Below are positions 22,571 through 32,892 of a stretch of 36,742 bases of DNA, piece after piece. Positions within the stretch are counted from its first letter, which is position 1, and every line of letters begins with the position of its first letter. The stretch is taken from positions 1 to 36,742 of the forward strand of contig JAGCPV010000120.1 in assembly GCA_017965475.1 (NCBI GenBank), written 5' to 3'. The notes under the pieces are model-generated. The model had not been told where the DNA came from and made no database searches. It saw nothing but the letters and a program-made list of their open reading frames with translations. The position numbers and the translations under genes were made by a program. Source of the stretch: Prevotella sp. GTDB lineage: Bacteria; Bacteroidota; Bacteroidia; Bacteroidales; Bacteroidaceae.

Positions 22571-22625
22571 ATCCCTTCAGCCGAACGCACATGTAATCAG
22601 CATGTTACGCTCTGGCTGAAGGGAT
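22571..22625. terminator. Large hairpin after the arabinose operon
   Basis: Perfect 12-bp arms ATCCCTTCAGCC (22571-22582) and GGCTGAAGGGAT (22614-22625), with a further inner ACATG/CATGT helix. It lies 28 bases after the stop of the arabinofuranosidase gene. There is no U-run, so it may be a processing or 3'-end stability hairpin rather than a classic terminator. Next to it (about 22553-22565) is a short GGGG...CCCC hairpin. Confidence 0.55.
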
Positions 22626-22653
22626 AATTGAAAATGAATTCTATCTTATAATG

Positions 22654-24246
22654 TTACTTGATGTTCAGCACGATGATTGACTTGGCGGGCACCTTGACGG
22701 TAATCACGCCCTTCTTCAACTGGGCATCGTTGTAAGCCTTCGGAGCCACGACATTCGGGTTGTTGAAGTCGTTGTAGTCGGCCACGTTCTTCGAGGTGAG
22801 GATACGGCCGCTGACGCTCTTGGCGTTGTAGCCGTCGAGTTGGAAGTCGATGGTCTTGTCCGTGTCGAGACTGACATTGGTGATGGCGAGCACGAGGCCG
22901 CCGTCCTTGGTCTTGGCAGCAGAGGCAGAGAGTAGGGGACAGGGGCGATAGCCGGCATCCTTGGCACCCTCCTTCTCCTTGAAATAGGCCTTGCTCACAG
23001 CCACGATCTCACTCTCCAGATCCACGGGCAGATAGGTGGCCTCCTGGAACGGGGTGTACATCTCGAACACGTGGTAGGTGGGCGTGAGCACCATGTGGCC
23101 CGTACCCTCCTGGTCAGTGAGGATCATCGACTGCAGCACGTTCACCACCTGAGCGATGTTCGCCATCTTCACGCGATCCGTATATTTATGGAATACGTTC
23201 AGGCTCAGCGCAGCCACAAAGGCGTCGCGGAGGGCGTTCTGCTGATAGAGGTGGCCGGCGATGGTGCCAGGCTCCTCGTCCCACCACGTACCCCACTCAT
23301 CAACGAGCAGTCCGATCTTTCCATCGGGGTCTGTCTCATCCATGATGGCCTTGTGCTTCTTGATCACTTCCTCGATCTCCAGACACTTACCCAGAGCCCA
23401 ATAGTACTGGTCGGTACTGAACTTCGTGGCAGAGCCCTTCGAGCCTTCCCAGCCTGAGCAGGTGTAATAATGTAAGGAGATACCCTGCATCTGACGGCCG
23501 ATGTTCTTCATCAGAACCGTGGTCCAGTCGTAGTCGTAGTCAGAGGCACCAGAGGCGATGCGGTAGAGACGATTGCCAGGCTGGTCGCGCAGGTAGGTGT
23601 TGAACTTACGGAACTCGTTCGAGTAGTACTCGGGCGTCATGTTACCACCACAGCCCCATGCCTCGTTGCCGATGCCAAAGTACTTTACCTTCCAGGCCTT
23701 GTCGCGACCGTTCGCACGGCGCAGACGAGCCATTGGCGTGTCACCGTCGCTGGTCATATACTCCACCCATTGGGCCATCTCCTTCACCGTGCCGGAGCCG
23801 ACATTACCGCTGATATACGGTTCGCAGTCGAGCATCTCACAGAGGTTCAGGAACTCATGGGTACCAAAAGAGTTGTCCTCGATGGTGCCGCCCCAGTTGT
23901 TGTTACGCAGAGAGGGACGCTGGTCCTTGGGACCAATACCGTCCATCCAGTGATAATCGTCGGCGAAGCAACCGCCTGGCCAGCGCATCACAGGAATCTT
24001 CAGGGCCTTCAGGGCCTCGAACACGTCCTTGCGGTAGCCGTTGATGTTGGGAATCTGAGAGTTCTCACCGACCCAGAGGCCGCCATAGATACACGAGCCG
24101 AGGTGCTCGGAGAACTGTCCGTAGATCTCACGGTTGATCTTGGCACCAGCCTGATCAGCGTGGATGGTGGCCTTCACATTGTCGGCAGCAGACACACCTG
24201 CTGCGAAGGCCAGCGCGAGAGTTGCGCTCATCAATAATCGTTTCAT
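22654..24246 (-). CDS. abfA: GH51 alpha-L-arabinofuranosidase
   Basis: A 530-residue secreted glycoside hydrolase of family 51 that releases terminal arabinose from arabinan, arabinoxylan or arabinogalactan. A Sec signal peptide covers residues 1-20 (ending GVSA). The catalytic barrel carries [13 protein letters not shown], the acid/base E195 in FGIGNEAWG and the nucleophile E317 in [11 protein letters not shown] beta-sandwich domain forms the C-terminus. It is the last gene of the arabinose operon, 25 bases after the cation efflux gene, so its product supplies the arabinose used by the upstream genes. Confidence 0.95.
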   Translation of the reverse strand: MKRLLMSATLALAFAAGVSAADNVKATIHADQAGAKINREIYGQFSEHLGSCIYGGLWVGENSQIPNINGYRKDVFEALKALKIPVMRWPGGCFADDYHWMDGIGPKDQRPSLRNNNWGGTIEDNSFGTHEFLNLCEMLDCEPYISGNVGSGTVKEMAQWVEYMTSDGDTPMARLRRANGRDKAWKVKYFGIGNEAWGCGGNMTPEYYSNEFRKFNTYLRDQPGNRLYRIASGASDYDYDWTTVLMKNIGRQMQGISLHYYTCSGWEGSKGSATKFSTDQYYWALGKCLEIEEVIKKHKAIMDETDPDGKIGLLVDEWGTWWDEEPGTIAGHLYQQNALRDAFVAALSLNVFHKYTDRVKMANIAQVVNVLQSMILTDQEGTGHMVLTPTYHVFEMYTPFQEATYLPVDLESEIVAVSKAYFKEKEGAKDAGYRPCPLLSASAAKTKDGGLVLAITNVSLDTDKTIDFQLDGYNAKSVSGRILTSKNVADYNDFNNPNVVAPKAYNDAQLKKGVITVKVPAKSIIVLNIK

Positions 24247-24271
24247 AATCTTATAGGTTTTTGAGGATTTA

Positions 24272-25153
24272 TTATCTGGGTTCTACGTGAACGACCACAT
24301 GGGTCTCTTCACCATATTGTTTCTTCAGCAGGTCTTCTACTTCGGAGGCCTTGTCGTGGGCTTCCCGCAGGGTGATGTCGCCATCCACGAGGATATGCAT
24401 CTCGATGGCATAGTGATTTCCAATCCTACGGGTACGCAGGTCGTGGGGACTCTCCACATCAGGCAGGGAAGAAACCAGCCTGAGCATCTCTTCTTCCACC
24501 GCATCCGGCAGAGACTGCTCCATCAAGTCGCCAATGCCATTGCGCAGGAGATCTACGGAGACCTTGACGATGAACAGGCCCACGATGACGGAGGCAATGG
24601 GGTCGAGCACCGCCCAACGACGACCAAGGAAGATGGCACCACCGATTCCGATGGCTGTTCCTATGGATGACAAAGCATCACTGCGGTGATGCCAGGCATT
24701 GGCCTCTACCGCCTGGGAATCCAACTGACGGGCTTTCAGGATGGAGTAGCGATAGACACCCTCCTTCATGATGATCGACAACAAGGCTGCCCACAGAGCC
24801 AACAACTCAGGAGCCTCCAGTTGTTCGCCATCCGCCCAGGCCATGATCTTGGTAATGCCGTTGTATAGGATGCCGATGGCCACTGCCGCCAGCGCGATGC
24901 CAATGATGGTCATCGCGAGGGTCTCGTATTTACCGTGCCCGTAATCATGCGACTTGTCCTTGGGCTTCCCGCTGACATGCACGAACATCAGCACGACGAT
25001 ATCTGTCAGGAAGTCGGACAGCGAGTGAACGGCATCGGCCACCATGGCGGCACTGTGTCCTAAGATACCTGCCACGAACTTGATAAGGAGGAGTAGTACG
25101 TTGACTGCTCCTCCTATCAGCGTTACCTTATAGATTTCCTTAGTACGATCCAG
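24272..25153 (-). CDS. Cation diffusion facilitator with non-standard start
   Basis: A CDF-family divalent cation/proton antiporter. It shows the family's metal-site motif [19 protein letters not shown], a second HHRSDALSS motif, six expected membrane segments and a C-terminal cytoplasmic domain ending [10 protein letters not shown]. The frame is open back to the araB stop codon (25160), but no ATG, GTG or TTG exists before residue ~27; the first is a GTG at 25075 inside membrane segment 1. The upstream codons read [17 protein letters not shown], exactly the expected N-terminus of the family. I therefore start at the CTG at 25153, 6 bases after the araB stop. ATT at 25156 is an alternative. 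Its role in an arabinose operon is unclear. Confidence 0.75.
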   Translation of the reverse strand: MDRTKEIYKVTLIGGAVNVLLLLIKFVAGILGHSAAMVADAVHSLSDFLTDIVVLMFVHVSGKPKDKSHDYGHGKYETLAMTIIGIALAAVAIGILYNGITKIMAWADGEQLEAPELLALWAALLSIIMKEGVYRYSILKARQLDSQAVEANAWHHRSDALSSIGTAIGIGGAIFLGRRWAVLDPIASVIVGLFIVKVSVDLLRNGIGDLMEQSLPDAVEEEMLRLVSSLPDVESPHDLRTRRIGNHYAIEMHILVDGDITLREAHDKASEVEDLLKKQYGEETHVVVHVEPR

Positions 25154-25159
25154 AATGAC

Positions 25160-26749
25160 TTACTTGTTATCGACGGCGGCCTGCTCGATGGGCAGACAAC
25201 GCTTGTAGTTCTCGATATACTTCTCGAAGCCTGCGACATCCTCTGGAGTGGGGGCGATAGAGACACCAGTGTTGCCTGCGAAGACAACATTCTCCAGATA
25301 GTCAGCCAGAGAGAGTTTGTCAGGATTGTTCACGGCATAGCCAGCCAACAGGGCGATACCCCAGGCACCACCTTCGCCAGCGGTCTCCATGACGGAGATG
25401 GGCGAGTTGAGGGCAGCAGCCAACATACGCTGACCCACACTAGGCGTCTTGAAATAGCCGCCATGGCCCGTGATACGATCCACGCGGATCATCTCCTCCT
25501 TGAACAGGATATCATTACCGATCTTCAGCACGCCGATGGCTCCGTAGAGCTGGGCACGCATGAAGTTGGCGAGGTTGAACTTGTCGTTAGCAGAACGGAC
25601 GAACAGGGGACGACCCTCTGCCAGACCTGTGACAGGCTCACCAGAGACATAGTTGTAAGCCATCAGACCGCCACAGTCGGTATCACCCTTCAGTGCCTCG
25701 TTGAACAGTTTACCATAGAGTTCGTTCATATCGACCTTGATACCCAGCAGTTGCTGATACTCTTTGAAGAGACCCACCCAAGCGTTGATGTCGCTGGTGC
25801 AGTTGTTGCAGTGAACCATCGCCACGAGCGAACCGTCAGGTGTGGTCACCATGTCGATCATCTCATAAGGCTTGGAGAGTTCCTTCTCCAGAACGATCAT
25901 CGAGAATGAAGAGGTACCTGCGGAGACGTTACCCGTGCGCTGCTTGACGGCATTGGTGGCAACCATTCCCGTACCAGCATCACCCTCAGGAGGACAGATG
26001 AGGATACCTGCCTTCAGATGGCCGGAGACATCGAGTTTCTTGGCACCCTCTGGTGTCAGGAAACCAGCGTTCTCACCTGCGTTCAGTGACTTAGGCAGGA
26101 TGTCGAGCAACTTCCAAGAGAAGCCCTTCGGAGCGATGAGTTCGTCGAACTTCTTCACCATCGTAGCGTCGTAGGTCTTCGTCTTAGGATCGACGGGGAT
26201 CATACCAGAGGCGTCGCCCACACCGAGGACAAACTGACCTGTTACCTGCCAGTGCACATAACCGGCTAGGGTGGTCAGATACTTGATGTCGCTCACGTGC
26301 TCCTCGTTGTCAAGGATACACTGGTAAAGGTGGCTGATACTCCAGCGCAGGGGGATGTTGTAGTTGAAGAGTTCGGAGAGTTCTGCAGCAGCCTTACCCG
26401 TGTTGGTGTTACGCCATGTGCGGAAAGGCACGAGGATCTCCTGCTTCTCGTTGAAAGCCATATAGCCATGCATCATGGCTGAGAAACCAATGGCAGCGAG
26501 GGTCTCGATCTCGCAGTCGTACTGCTTCTGGACGTCCTTGCGGAGGTCGGCATAGCAGTCTTGCAGACCGTACCAAACGGCCTCGGTAGAGTAGGTCCAG
26601 AGACCGTCAACCAACTGGTTCTCCCACTCGTGGGAACCCTGTGCTATAGGCTTGTTCTCCTCGTCTATGAGGACGGCCTTAATGCGGGTAGAGCCAAACT
26701 CAATACCGAGGATGGCCTTACCTGCTTCAATTGTCTGTTTTGCTGTCAT
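25160..26749 (-). CDS. araB: FGGY kinase, probable L-ribulokinase
   Basis: A 529-residue FGGY-family sugar kinase. The N-terminal phosphate-binding loop [17 protein letters not shown], a central [12 protein letters not shown] segment and a C-terminal [13 protein letters not shown] segment are visible. Sequence alone would also allow xylulokinase. The position between araA and the end of an ara operon that has araD argues for L-ribulokinase, making L-ribulose 5-phosphate for AraD. It starts one base after araA. The reading frame of the next gene continues directly beyond its TAA stop. Confidence 0.82.
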   Translation of the reverse strand: MTAKQTIEAGKAILGIEFGSTRIKAVLIDEENKPIAQGSHEWENQLVDGLWTYSTEAVWYGLQDCYADLRKDVQKQYDCEIETLAAIGFSAMMHGYMAFNEKQEILVPFRTWRNTNTGKAAAELSELFNYNIPLRWSISHLYQCILDNEEHVSDIKYLTTLAGYVHWQVTGQFVLGVGDASGMIPVDPKTKTYDATMVKKFDELIAPKGFSWKLLDILPKSLNAGENAGFLTPEGAKKLDVSGHLKAGILICPPEGDAGTGMVATNAVKQRTGNVSAGTSSFSMIVLEKELSKPYEMIDMVTTPDGSLVAMVHCNNCTSDINAWVGLFKEYQQLLGIKVDMNELYGKLFNEALKGDTDCGGLMAYNYVSGEPVTGLAEGRPLFVRSANDKFNLANFMRAQLYGAIGVLKIGNDILFKEEMIRVDRITGHGGYFKTPSVGQRMLAAALNSPISVMETAGEGGAWGIALLAGYAVNNPDKLSLADYLENVVFAGNTGVSIAPTPEDVAGFEKYIENYKRCLPIEQAAVDNK

Positions 26750-26750
26750 A

Positions 26751-28292
26751 TTACTTCAGGGCTTTGTTCAACATATAGTACATCTCGTTGTTCTGGAGTG
26801 TCTGCTTGAAGTCGGCGATGTTCGTATCCTTATTGATGCGGACGTACTCGATGCCGAGCATCTCAGCGAAGTCTGCCCAATACTCTTCGTTGATGTCATA
26901 AGAGAAAGCACTGTGGTGGGTACCACCGGCGAGGATCCATGCGGCTGCACCAATCTCGAACGTGGGCTGAGGGATCCACAGAGCGCTGGCGACGGGGAGT
27001 TTCGGCATGGGTTTCGGCTCGATGCACTCCACTTCCTGAGAGATCAGACGGAAGCGGTTGCCGAGATCGACGACGGTAGCCTTGATACCACGACCGGTCT
27101 TAGATGTGAATACCAGACGGGCGGTCTGCTGCTTACGGATACCTATGCCAAGGAAGTGAACCTCGAGTTTAGGCTTGTCGGTAGCGATCAGCGGACAGAT
27201 TTCGAGCATGTGGCTCTGCAGACAAGACGAGCGGTCGCCAGCGAAGTTGAGGGTGTAGTCCTCCAGGAACGAGCAACCGATAGGCATACCCTGCTGGATC
27301 ACCCAGAGTGTGCGATAGAGACAAGCGGTCTTCCAGTCACCCTCAGCACCGAAACCGTAACCCTCTTCCATCAGACGCTGTGAAGCGAGACCAGGAATCT
27401 GGTCGAAGCCACAGAAGTCAGGAGCGTCGATGTCAGCATCACCCAGGTCGTCGAAGTTGGTGGTGAAAGCGGTTGCGCCCTCATCTTTCAGCACGCGGCG
27501 CAGGGCAATCTCTGCCTTGGCGCTGTTCTTCACCTTCTCCCAATATACTTCCTCACCGCTTTCGTCAATCTTAATGGTGTAGAGTTTCTTATACTCCTCA
27601 ACGAGTTCGTCGGCCTCCTTGTCGGTGACCTTCTTGAAATACTCCATCAGAGAGCTGACGGGATAGTAATCCACGTGATAGCCAAGGCGCTGCTCGAACT
27701 CCACACGGTCGCCGTCGGTAACGGCCACGTTGTTCATGTTCATACCGAACATCAGACAGCGTACGTTGTGAGCATCAGCAACACCAGCAGCCACGCGAGC
27801 CCATACGGCAATCTGCTTCTGAGCCTTCTCGTCCTTCCAGTAGCCACAGACCACCTTGCGGGCAATACGCATACGGGTACAGATATGTCCGAACTCAATA
27901 TCACCATGGGCGCTCTGGTTCAGGTTCATAAAGTCCATGTCGATCTCACTCCAGGGGATCTCAGCATTATACTGTGTGTGGAAGTGGAGTAGGGGCTTCT
28001 GCAACTGCTGCAGACCCTTGATCCACATCTTAGCGGGCGAGAAGGTGTGCATCCAGGTGATGATACCTACGCACTTCTCGTCGTTGTTGGCAGCGAGCAT
28101 GATCTGCTCTACTTCCTTCGAACTATTCGCCGTACCTTTATATACAATCTTCACGGGGATATTGCCGCTGGCGTTCAGGCCCTCGACCATCTCCTTAGAG
28201 TGTCCATCCACTGCAACCACTGCGTCGCCTCCGTAAAGGAGCTGTGCACCAGTCACCCACCAAATCTCATAATTCTCAAATGCTTTGTTCAT
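26751..28292 (-). CDS. araA: L-arabinose isomerase
   Basis: A 513-residue L-arabinose isomerase, converting L-arabinose to L-ribulose. The N-terminal [13 protein letters not shown], the substrate region [16 protein letters not shown] and [13 protein letters not shown], and the C-terminal [12 protein letters not shown] histidine segment are standard for the family. Length is normal (about 500). It lies between araD (29 bases) and araB (1 base), all on one transcript. Confidence 0.95.
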   Translation of the reverse strand: MNKAFENYEIWWVTGAQLLYGGDAVVAVDGHSKEMVEGLNASGNIPVKIVYKGTANSSKEVEQIMLAANNDEKCVGIITWMHTFSPAKMWIKGLQQLQKPLLHFHTQYNAEIPWSEIDMDFMNLNQSAHGDIEFGHICTRMRIARKVVCGYWKDEKAQKQIAVWARVAAGVADAHNVRCLMFGMNMNNVAVTDGDRVEFEQRLGYHVDYYPVSSLMEYFKKVTDKEADELVEEYKKLYTIKIDESGEEVYWEKVKNSAKAEIALRRVLKDEGATAFTTNFDDLGDADIDAPDFCGFDQIPGLASQRLMEEGYGFGAEGDWKTACLYRTLWVIQQGMPIGCSFLEDYTLNFAGDRSSCLQSHMLEICPLIATDKPKLEVHFLGIGIRKQQTARLVFTSKTGRGIKATVVDLGNRFRLISQEVECIEPKPMPKLPVASALWIPQPTFEIGAAAWILAGGTHHSAFSYDINEEYWADFAEMLGIEYVRINKDTNIADFKQTLQNNEMYYMLNKALK

Positions 28293-28321
28293 TGTTTTTA
28301 AGTTTTATTGTTGTGATTGTT

Positions 28322-29041
28322 TTAATGTTTCTGACCTTTCTGGCCATAATAAGCGTTAGGACCGTGCTTGCGGTTGTAGTGCTTCTCGATGAGCAGCGGG
28401 TTCATCGTCAGTTTCGGGTTCACAGAGAAAGCGACGAAAGCCATCTTGGCGCACTGTTCCATCACCTTGGCATTATACACGGCATTGTCGGGAGAGGTAC
28501 CCCATGAGAAGGGACCATGGTTTTTCACCAGAACGGCAGGCGTATGATCAGGATTGATCTTACGGATGTTCAGGATCTCATCGACGATCACATTACCCGT
28601 CTCCAACTCGTACTGACCCTCGACCTCTTCCTTGGTCATATCCCTCGTGCAGGGAATATCCTTATAGAAGTAATCGGCGTGGGTCGTGCCGATGTTGGGG
28701 ATATCCCTACCAGCCTGTGCAAAAGCGGTGGCGTAGGTGGAGTGGGTGTGTACCACACCCTGGATATTGGGGAATGCCTTATATAATACAAGGTGTGTGG
28801 GGGTGTCGCTGGAGGGATTCAGGTCTCCATCGACCACCTCACCAGTCTCCAGATCCACCACGACCATATCATCGGCCTTCATCTCATCATAGCTGACACC
28901 AGAGGGTTTGATGACCACGAGACCATGCTCACGGTCGATACCACTGACGTTACCCCATGTGAAGATGACCAGACCCTGCTTGACGAGATCCAGATTGGCC
29001 TTGAATACTTTTTCTTTAAGTTCTTCGAGCATAATTGTCAA
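28322..29041 (-). CDS. araD: L-ribulose-5-phosphate 4-epimerase
   Basis: A 239-residue class II aldolase-fold epimerase that makes D-xylulose 5-phosphate. Landmarks are [10 protein letters not shown], a [10 protein letters not shown] segment, the zinc-binding HTHS in [14 protein letters not shown], and a late KNHGPFSWG segment. It starts 15 bases after araR and precedes araA. Its product enters the pentose phosphate pathway. Confidence 0.94.
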   Translation of the reverse strand: MTIMLEELKEKVFKANLDLVKQGLVIFTWGNVSGIDREHGLVVIKPSGVSYDEMKADDMVVVDLETGEVVDGDLNPSSDTPTHLVLYKAFPNIQGVVHTHSTYATAFAQAGRDIPNIGTTHADYFYKDIPCTRDMTKEEVEGQYELETGNVIVDEILNIRKINPDHTPAVLVKNHGPFSWGTSPDNAVYNAKVMEQCAKMAFVAFSVNPKLTMNPLLIEKHYNRKHGPNAYYGQKGQKH

Positions 29042-29056
29042 TTGTTAATTGTGAAT

Positions 29057-29731
29057 TTACAGCTTGAATGTCGGGTCTTCGTTATATACCCGTTTGTTAA
29101 ACCGATAAAGGGATGCACCGCGCTTCGACCCCGTCTTGTCGATCAGTTCCGTCTTCTCGATGAAATCCATGTCCTTGATGCGCTTGCGGAAGTTACGCTT
29201 GTCCAACTCAGCACCGTTAACAGCCTCATAGAGCTTCTGCAACTGGGTGAGGGTAAACAGACTCGGCAGCAGACGGAAGCCCACTGGTTCGTTGGCGAGT
29301 TTCTGTTGCATCATCTTTCGGGCCTTACGCACCATCTCGTTATGGTCGGAGTAGAGTTGTGGAATCTCGTTGATATCCATCCATTCCACACCGTGCTCCT
29401 GACGCAACTCATCGTCGTAATCCTTGACATTAATAAGAGCGTAGTATGCGATGGATACCACGCGTTCACCTGGGTCACGATCGACATTTCCGAAAGCACC
29501 CACCTGTCGCATAAACAGATTCCGAAGTCCGGTTAACTCGTATAGTGTGCGGCTGGCAGCATCGTCAACGCTTTCGTCGCCGGAGACGAAGCCTCCATAG
29601 AGGCTCCATTCTCCTCGACCGGGATCCATCTGACGTTTGCCGATTAGAATCTTCAGTTTGCCTTTGTCAAAGCCGAAGATGATACAATCGACCGACAACC
29701 AGACTTTGGCATGTTCGTGATAGTATGTCAT
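29057..29731 (-). CDS. araR: AraR, Nudix-type arabinose regulator
   Basis: A 224-residue protein with an N-terminal Nudix fold (about 5-145) and a C-terminal winged helix (about 150-224, with KRNFRKRIKDMDFIEKTE). The Nudix box is degenerate: G47-x5-E53-x7-R61 is kept, but the following residues read TLYELTGL, so the usual catalytic glutamates at two positions are T62 and L66. Loss of catalysis with gain of a winged helix is the hallmark of the NrtR/AraR-type sensors. An arabinose regulator of this type is described in Bacteroides thetaiotaomicron. It probably senses L-arabinose and binds near 32758. Confidence 0.9.
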   Translation of the reverse strand: MTYYHEHAKVWLSVDCIIFGFDKGKLKILIGKRQMDPGRGEWSLYGGFVSGDESVDDAASRTLYELTGLRNLFMRQVGAFGNVDRDPGERVVSIAYYALINVKDYDDELRQEHGVEWMDINEIPQLYSDHNEMVRKARKMMQQKLANEPVGFRLLPSLFTLTQLQKLYEAVNGAELDKRNFRKRIKDMDFIEKTELIDKTGSKRGASLYRFNKRVYNEDPTFKL

Positions 29732-29737
29732 TCTTGC

Positions 29738-31507
29738 TTAAAAGAAATACCAATAGAAACTACCACATAGGGCAATGACACCCAGTGTGCCGATAATGTC
29801 CCAGAATCCCCAGCTCTCGCGTATCTGCTTGCGATACTCCGGCGTAAAGGTGATGGCATCCACTTGTGCCTCCGTGGGAGCAGGAGTGAAGAATGTCACC
29901 ACAATCATCAGCAGGACGATGAATACCAGCAGCCAGCATTCGAATTCGAGCCAGTTGGTCTGCCAGAACCATGAGGTGGCCTCCCAAAAACCTCCCTCCA
30001 TGAGCTTGCTGCCAGTATCTGTGATAACGTTGGTGACGAGACGGACCATACCGATGAGGAAACCACCGATGAGTCCCCATTCGCCAGCCTTCGGGCTGAT
30101 CTTCTTCGACAGGATTCCGAGAGTGAACACTGCCACCATCGAAGGAGCCAGCAGTGACTGTATGCCCTGCAGATAGCTGTACAGGTTGCCCATGCCCATC
30201 ATCACGGGGAGCCAGAGCAGACCGAGCACCACGACAACGACGGTGGCAATACGGCCAACCAATACGTAGTGAGCCTCGCTCATGCCCTTCTTCATAGGCT
30301 TATAGAAGTCCTCGGTGAAGAGCGTTGCGCAGCTGTTGAAGAAAGCAGCCAAAGAGGTGACAAGTGCGCAGATGAAACCAATGGTGACGAAGCCCTTAAT
30401 ACCAGCAGGCAGGATGCTCTTCACCATCATGGCAAAGGCACCGTCGGTGTCGTGCTGGTTGGTGATGTCCATCGATATGCCGAAGTCACCAAACTGGCCG
30501 CTGGCCAGCGAAATGGCCACCATACCGGGAATAAGGAACATGAAGACGGGAAGGAGCTTGAAATAGCCTGCTGCGATAGTGCCGCGACGAGCACGCTTCA
30601 TCACTTCTTCGTTGCTCTCACCCTTCTGCTGGCCGAGCACACGCTGCACGATATGCTGGTCAGTACACCAGTACCAGAAGCCAATAATGGAGGCTCCGAG
30701 GAACACCACGAAGCCGGGATACTCATGGTAGAGTGGGTCGGGATGACCCGAGGCGTTGATGTCGCTCCAGTGGAACATGTGGGTTGTGCCGTAGCCGTCG
30801 TGCAACTCACGGCAGAAGCTAATCATATTCTGCCAACCGTCAATGATGCTGCCACCGCCAAGCTGGTAGAGACCAAGGAAGAGTACCAGGAAAGAACCTA
30901 AAATAAGAATAGGTGTCTGGATGGAGGACATTGTCATCACACCCTTCATTCCGCCAATGACAGTGAAGATGGCTGTAACGGCAATTAGTCCGAGGGCACC
31001 CCACCAGAACGGAAGGCCGATAAGGTACTCGAAGAAGATACCACCTGTGAACGCTGTCACACTCACCTTTGTAAGGATATATGCAATCAGTGTGATGATG
31101 CTTAGCCACGAACCCGTGCGCTGTGTGTATCGGAATTTTAGGAAGTCGGGCATGGTGATTATCTTGCCCATCTTGTTATTCAGTAGTTGATAGAAGGGGA
31201 CGAACAGCCAGCCGAGGATGAGAATCATCCAGCCTTGCATCTCCCAGTGGGCCATACCAACACCATCCTTGGCACCTGTACCGGCGAGACCAACGAGATG
31301 TTCAGAACCGATGTTGGCGGCAAAGATAGCCATACCGATTACATACCAGGGCTCGCCCTTGCCGAACAGATAGTCCTGCGAGTCGGCACCCTTCATTTTC
31401 TCTTTGTCTTTCTTGATGGCACGATAGACAAGCCATACGACGCATAAAACACCTAAGGCTAAAACGAGCCAATCGAGCCAGATAAATTCTTTAGCATTCC
31501 AATCCAT
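29738..31507 (-). CDS. Sodium:sugar symporter, probable arabinose uptake
   Basis: A 589-residue sodium:solute symporter (SSS) family transporter. About 14 membrane segments are visible, starting EFIWLDWLVLALGVLCVVW. The family motif region ANIGSEHLVGLAGTGAK lies in membrane segment 2, with GFWYWCTDQHIVQRVLG further on. The form matches the SGLT-like transporters. It is 22 bases downstream of galM and 6 bases upstream of araR, so arabinose is the likely substrate. Confidence 0.88.
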   Translation of the reverse strand: MDWNAKEFIWLDWLVLALGVLCVVWLVYRAIKKDKEKMKGADSQDYLFGKGEPWYVIGMAIFAANIGSEHLVGLAGTGAKDGVGMAHWEMQGWMILILGWLFVPFYQLLNNKMGKIITMPDFLKFRYTQRTGSWLSIITLIAYILTKVSVTAFTGGIFFEYLIGLPFWWGALGLIAVTAIFTVIGGMKGVMTMSSIQTPILILGSFLVLFLGLYQLGGGSIIDGWQNMISFCRELHDGYGTTHMFHWSDINASGHPDPLYHEYPGFVVFLGASIIGFWYWCTDQHIVQRVLGQQKGESNEEVMKRARRGTIAAGYFKLLPVFMFLIPGMVAISLASGQFGDFGISMDITNQHDTDGAFAMMVKSILPAGIKGFVTIGFICALVTSLAAFFNSCATLFTEDFYKPMKKGMSEAHYVLVGRIATVVVVVLGLLWLPVMMGMGNLYSYLQGIQSLLAPSMVAVFTLGILSKKISPKAGEWGLIGGFLIGMVRLVTNVITDTGSKLMEGGFWEATSWFWQTNWLEFECWLLVFIVLLMIVVTFFTPAPTEAQVDAITFTPEYRKQIRESWGFWDIIGTLGVIALCGSFYWYFF

Positions 31508-31529
31508 AATACTTATTTATTATATTAAT

Positions 31530-32732
31530 CTATTTTACAGAGAACTTGTATGCAGCGTGGCTGAAGTACTTCTCACCGGGATTCAGCGTCGGCTGTACCC
31601 ATTCAAGATGATTTGGAGAATCAGGATATTTCTGGCTCTCCAGACAAACGCTCACATGCTTGGGGTAGGTGATACCATGTTTACGGGCAATCTTGGCATC
31701 AGCACCTACACCCTGGAAGTTTCCACTATAGACCTGAACACCAGGCTCATTGGTGAACATCTCCATGAAGATACCTGTCTTGGGACTATAGAGGCTGGCG
31801 CATACCTGTGTATCATCACCCTGACCATCTTTATAAGTATTCAGACAGAAGTTGTGATCGTAACCCGTGGCATTCTGGATCTGGTCGAAGTCAGACTGGA
31901 TGCTGTCACCGATGGCATGAGGTGTACGGAAGTCCATAGGGGTCCCCTCCACAGACTTGATCTCACCTGTCGGAATATAGAGCTTGTCACTCGGCGTGAA
32001 GTTGTCTGCATTCACATAGAGTACCATATCATAGCCAGGCTGCGTGAAATCACCGCTCAGGTTATAATAGTTGTGATTGGTCTGGTTGATGATCGTCGGT
32101 CTGTCTGCCTCTGCCTCCCATGTCATGTCGAGGACATTATCAGCAGTCACCTTATAAGTAGTCACAGCCATCACCTTGCCAGGGAATCCGTTCTCACCGT
32201 CAGCAGCCACGATGGTCAGCTTCAGGATAGAGTCACCAATCTGCTCAGCATCATAGACTTGATGCATCCAACCGCTATTACCACCACCATGCAGACAATT
32301 AGGACCGTCGTTCTTCTTCAGTTGGATGGTATCCTCACCTAAGATGAACATACCATTCTTAATACGGTTGGCATAACGACCTACACTTGAACCGTAGTCT
32401 GTAGGTGTGTTGATCGTGTCGGCATACTGGGCAATGTTGTCGAATCCGAGCACCACATCCGTCAGTTTACCATTTTTGTCAGGCACGCAGAGTGAAACAA
32501 TACGTCCACCATAGTTGGTGATACATACCTCCATGCCGTTGGCATTCTTCAGCGTGTAGAGTTTGACTGGCTTTGACTGGATCGTTGTGTCAAACTTGAC
32601 AGGATCAAGACCCGAAACCGTTAACTGTGGAGCCTTCTGGCTACCGGCACAAGCACAGAGCATCAGTGTTGCTACACCGAGGCCCCAAAAAGTACTCTTC
32701 ATTGCTTTCATTTTTACTTGTTTTAAGTTCAT
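31530..32732 (-). CDS. galM: Aldose 1-epimerase, lipoprotein form
   Basis: A 400-residue mutarotase, first gene of the ara operon, interconverting alpha and beta anomers of aldoses. The N-terminus is a lipoprotein signal with lipobox L25-C26-A27-C28, so the enzyme is attached outside the cytoplasm. Family features are NYGGRIVSLCVPDKNG, the SVGRYANRI segment, NDGPNCLHGG, the catalytic His in INQTNHNYYNL and the YDHNFCL segment. Translation may begin at ATG codons 8 or 11 rather than 1, as the later starts give a more typical signal. Arabinose or galactose are plausible substrates. Confidence 0.9.
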   Translation of the reverse strand: MNLKQVKMKAMKSTFWGLGVATLMLCACAGSQKAPQLTVSGLDPVKFDTTIQSKPVKLYTLKNANGMEVCITNYGGRIVSLCVPDKNGKLTDVVLGFDNIAQYADTINTPTDYGSSVGRYANRIKNGMFILGEDTIQLKKNDGPNCLHGGGNSGWMHQVYDAEQIGDSILKLTIVAADGENGFPGKVMAVTTYKVTADNVLDMTWEAEADRPTIINQTNHNYYNLSGDFTQPGYDMVLYVNADNFTPSDKLYIPTGEIKSVEGTPMDFRTPHAIGDSIQSDFDQIQNATGYDHNFCLNTYKDGQGDDTQVCASLYSPKTGIFMEMFTNEPGVQVYSGNFQGVGADAKIARKHGITYPKHVSVCLESQKYPDSPNHLEWVQPTLNPGEKYFSHAAYKFSVK

Positions 32733-32757
32733 AATTATGTTATCGCTTCATTTTGGG

Positions 32758-32787
32758 TGTAAATTTACAACTAATATACCAAAGATG
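32758..32787 (-). promoter_or_regulatory. Promoter/operator region of the ara operon
   Basis: A perfect 12-bp palindrome TGTAAATTTACA (32758-32769) lies 26 nt ahead of the galM start. Just upstream is a near -7 box CATCTTTG (32780-32787), one base off consensus, with no clear -33. A dyad just downstream of the start of transcription fits binding by AraR, but I do not recall the published AraR motif well enough to claim a match. Confidence 0.5.
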
Positions 32788-32810
32788 CAAGTAAAAAGGA
32801 GAAAAAATAA

Positions 32811-32841
32811 GCGGTAAAGTGTAACTTTTACACCTTACCGC
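32811..32841 (-). terminator. Intrinsic terminator of the galactose operon
   Basis: 14-bp stem with one mismatch (32811-32824 with 32828-32841), starting GCGGTAA and ending TTACCGC, followed on the minus strand by TTATTTTTTC. It ends the galM-galP-galK transcript and separates it from the ara operon promoter. Confidence 0.85.
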
Positions 32842-32892
32842 CATTATTTAACCTTTATAAACACTAAAAGTAGCGTTTATGTCGGTTTAGAG

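Noticed and set aside
25160-26749. Xylulokinase as the identity of the FGGY kinase
   Set aside because: Possible by sequence alone, but there is no xylose isomerase nearby, while araA and araD directly precede it, so L-ribulokinase is preferred.
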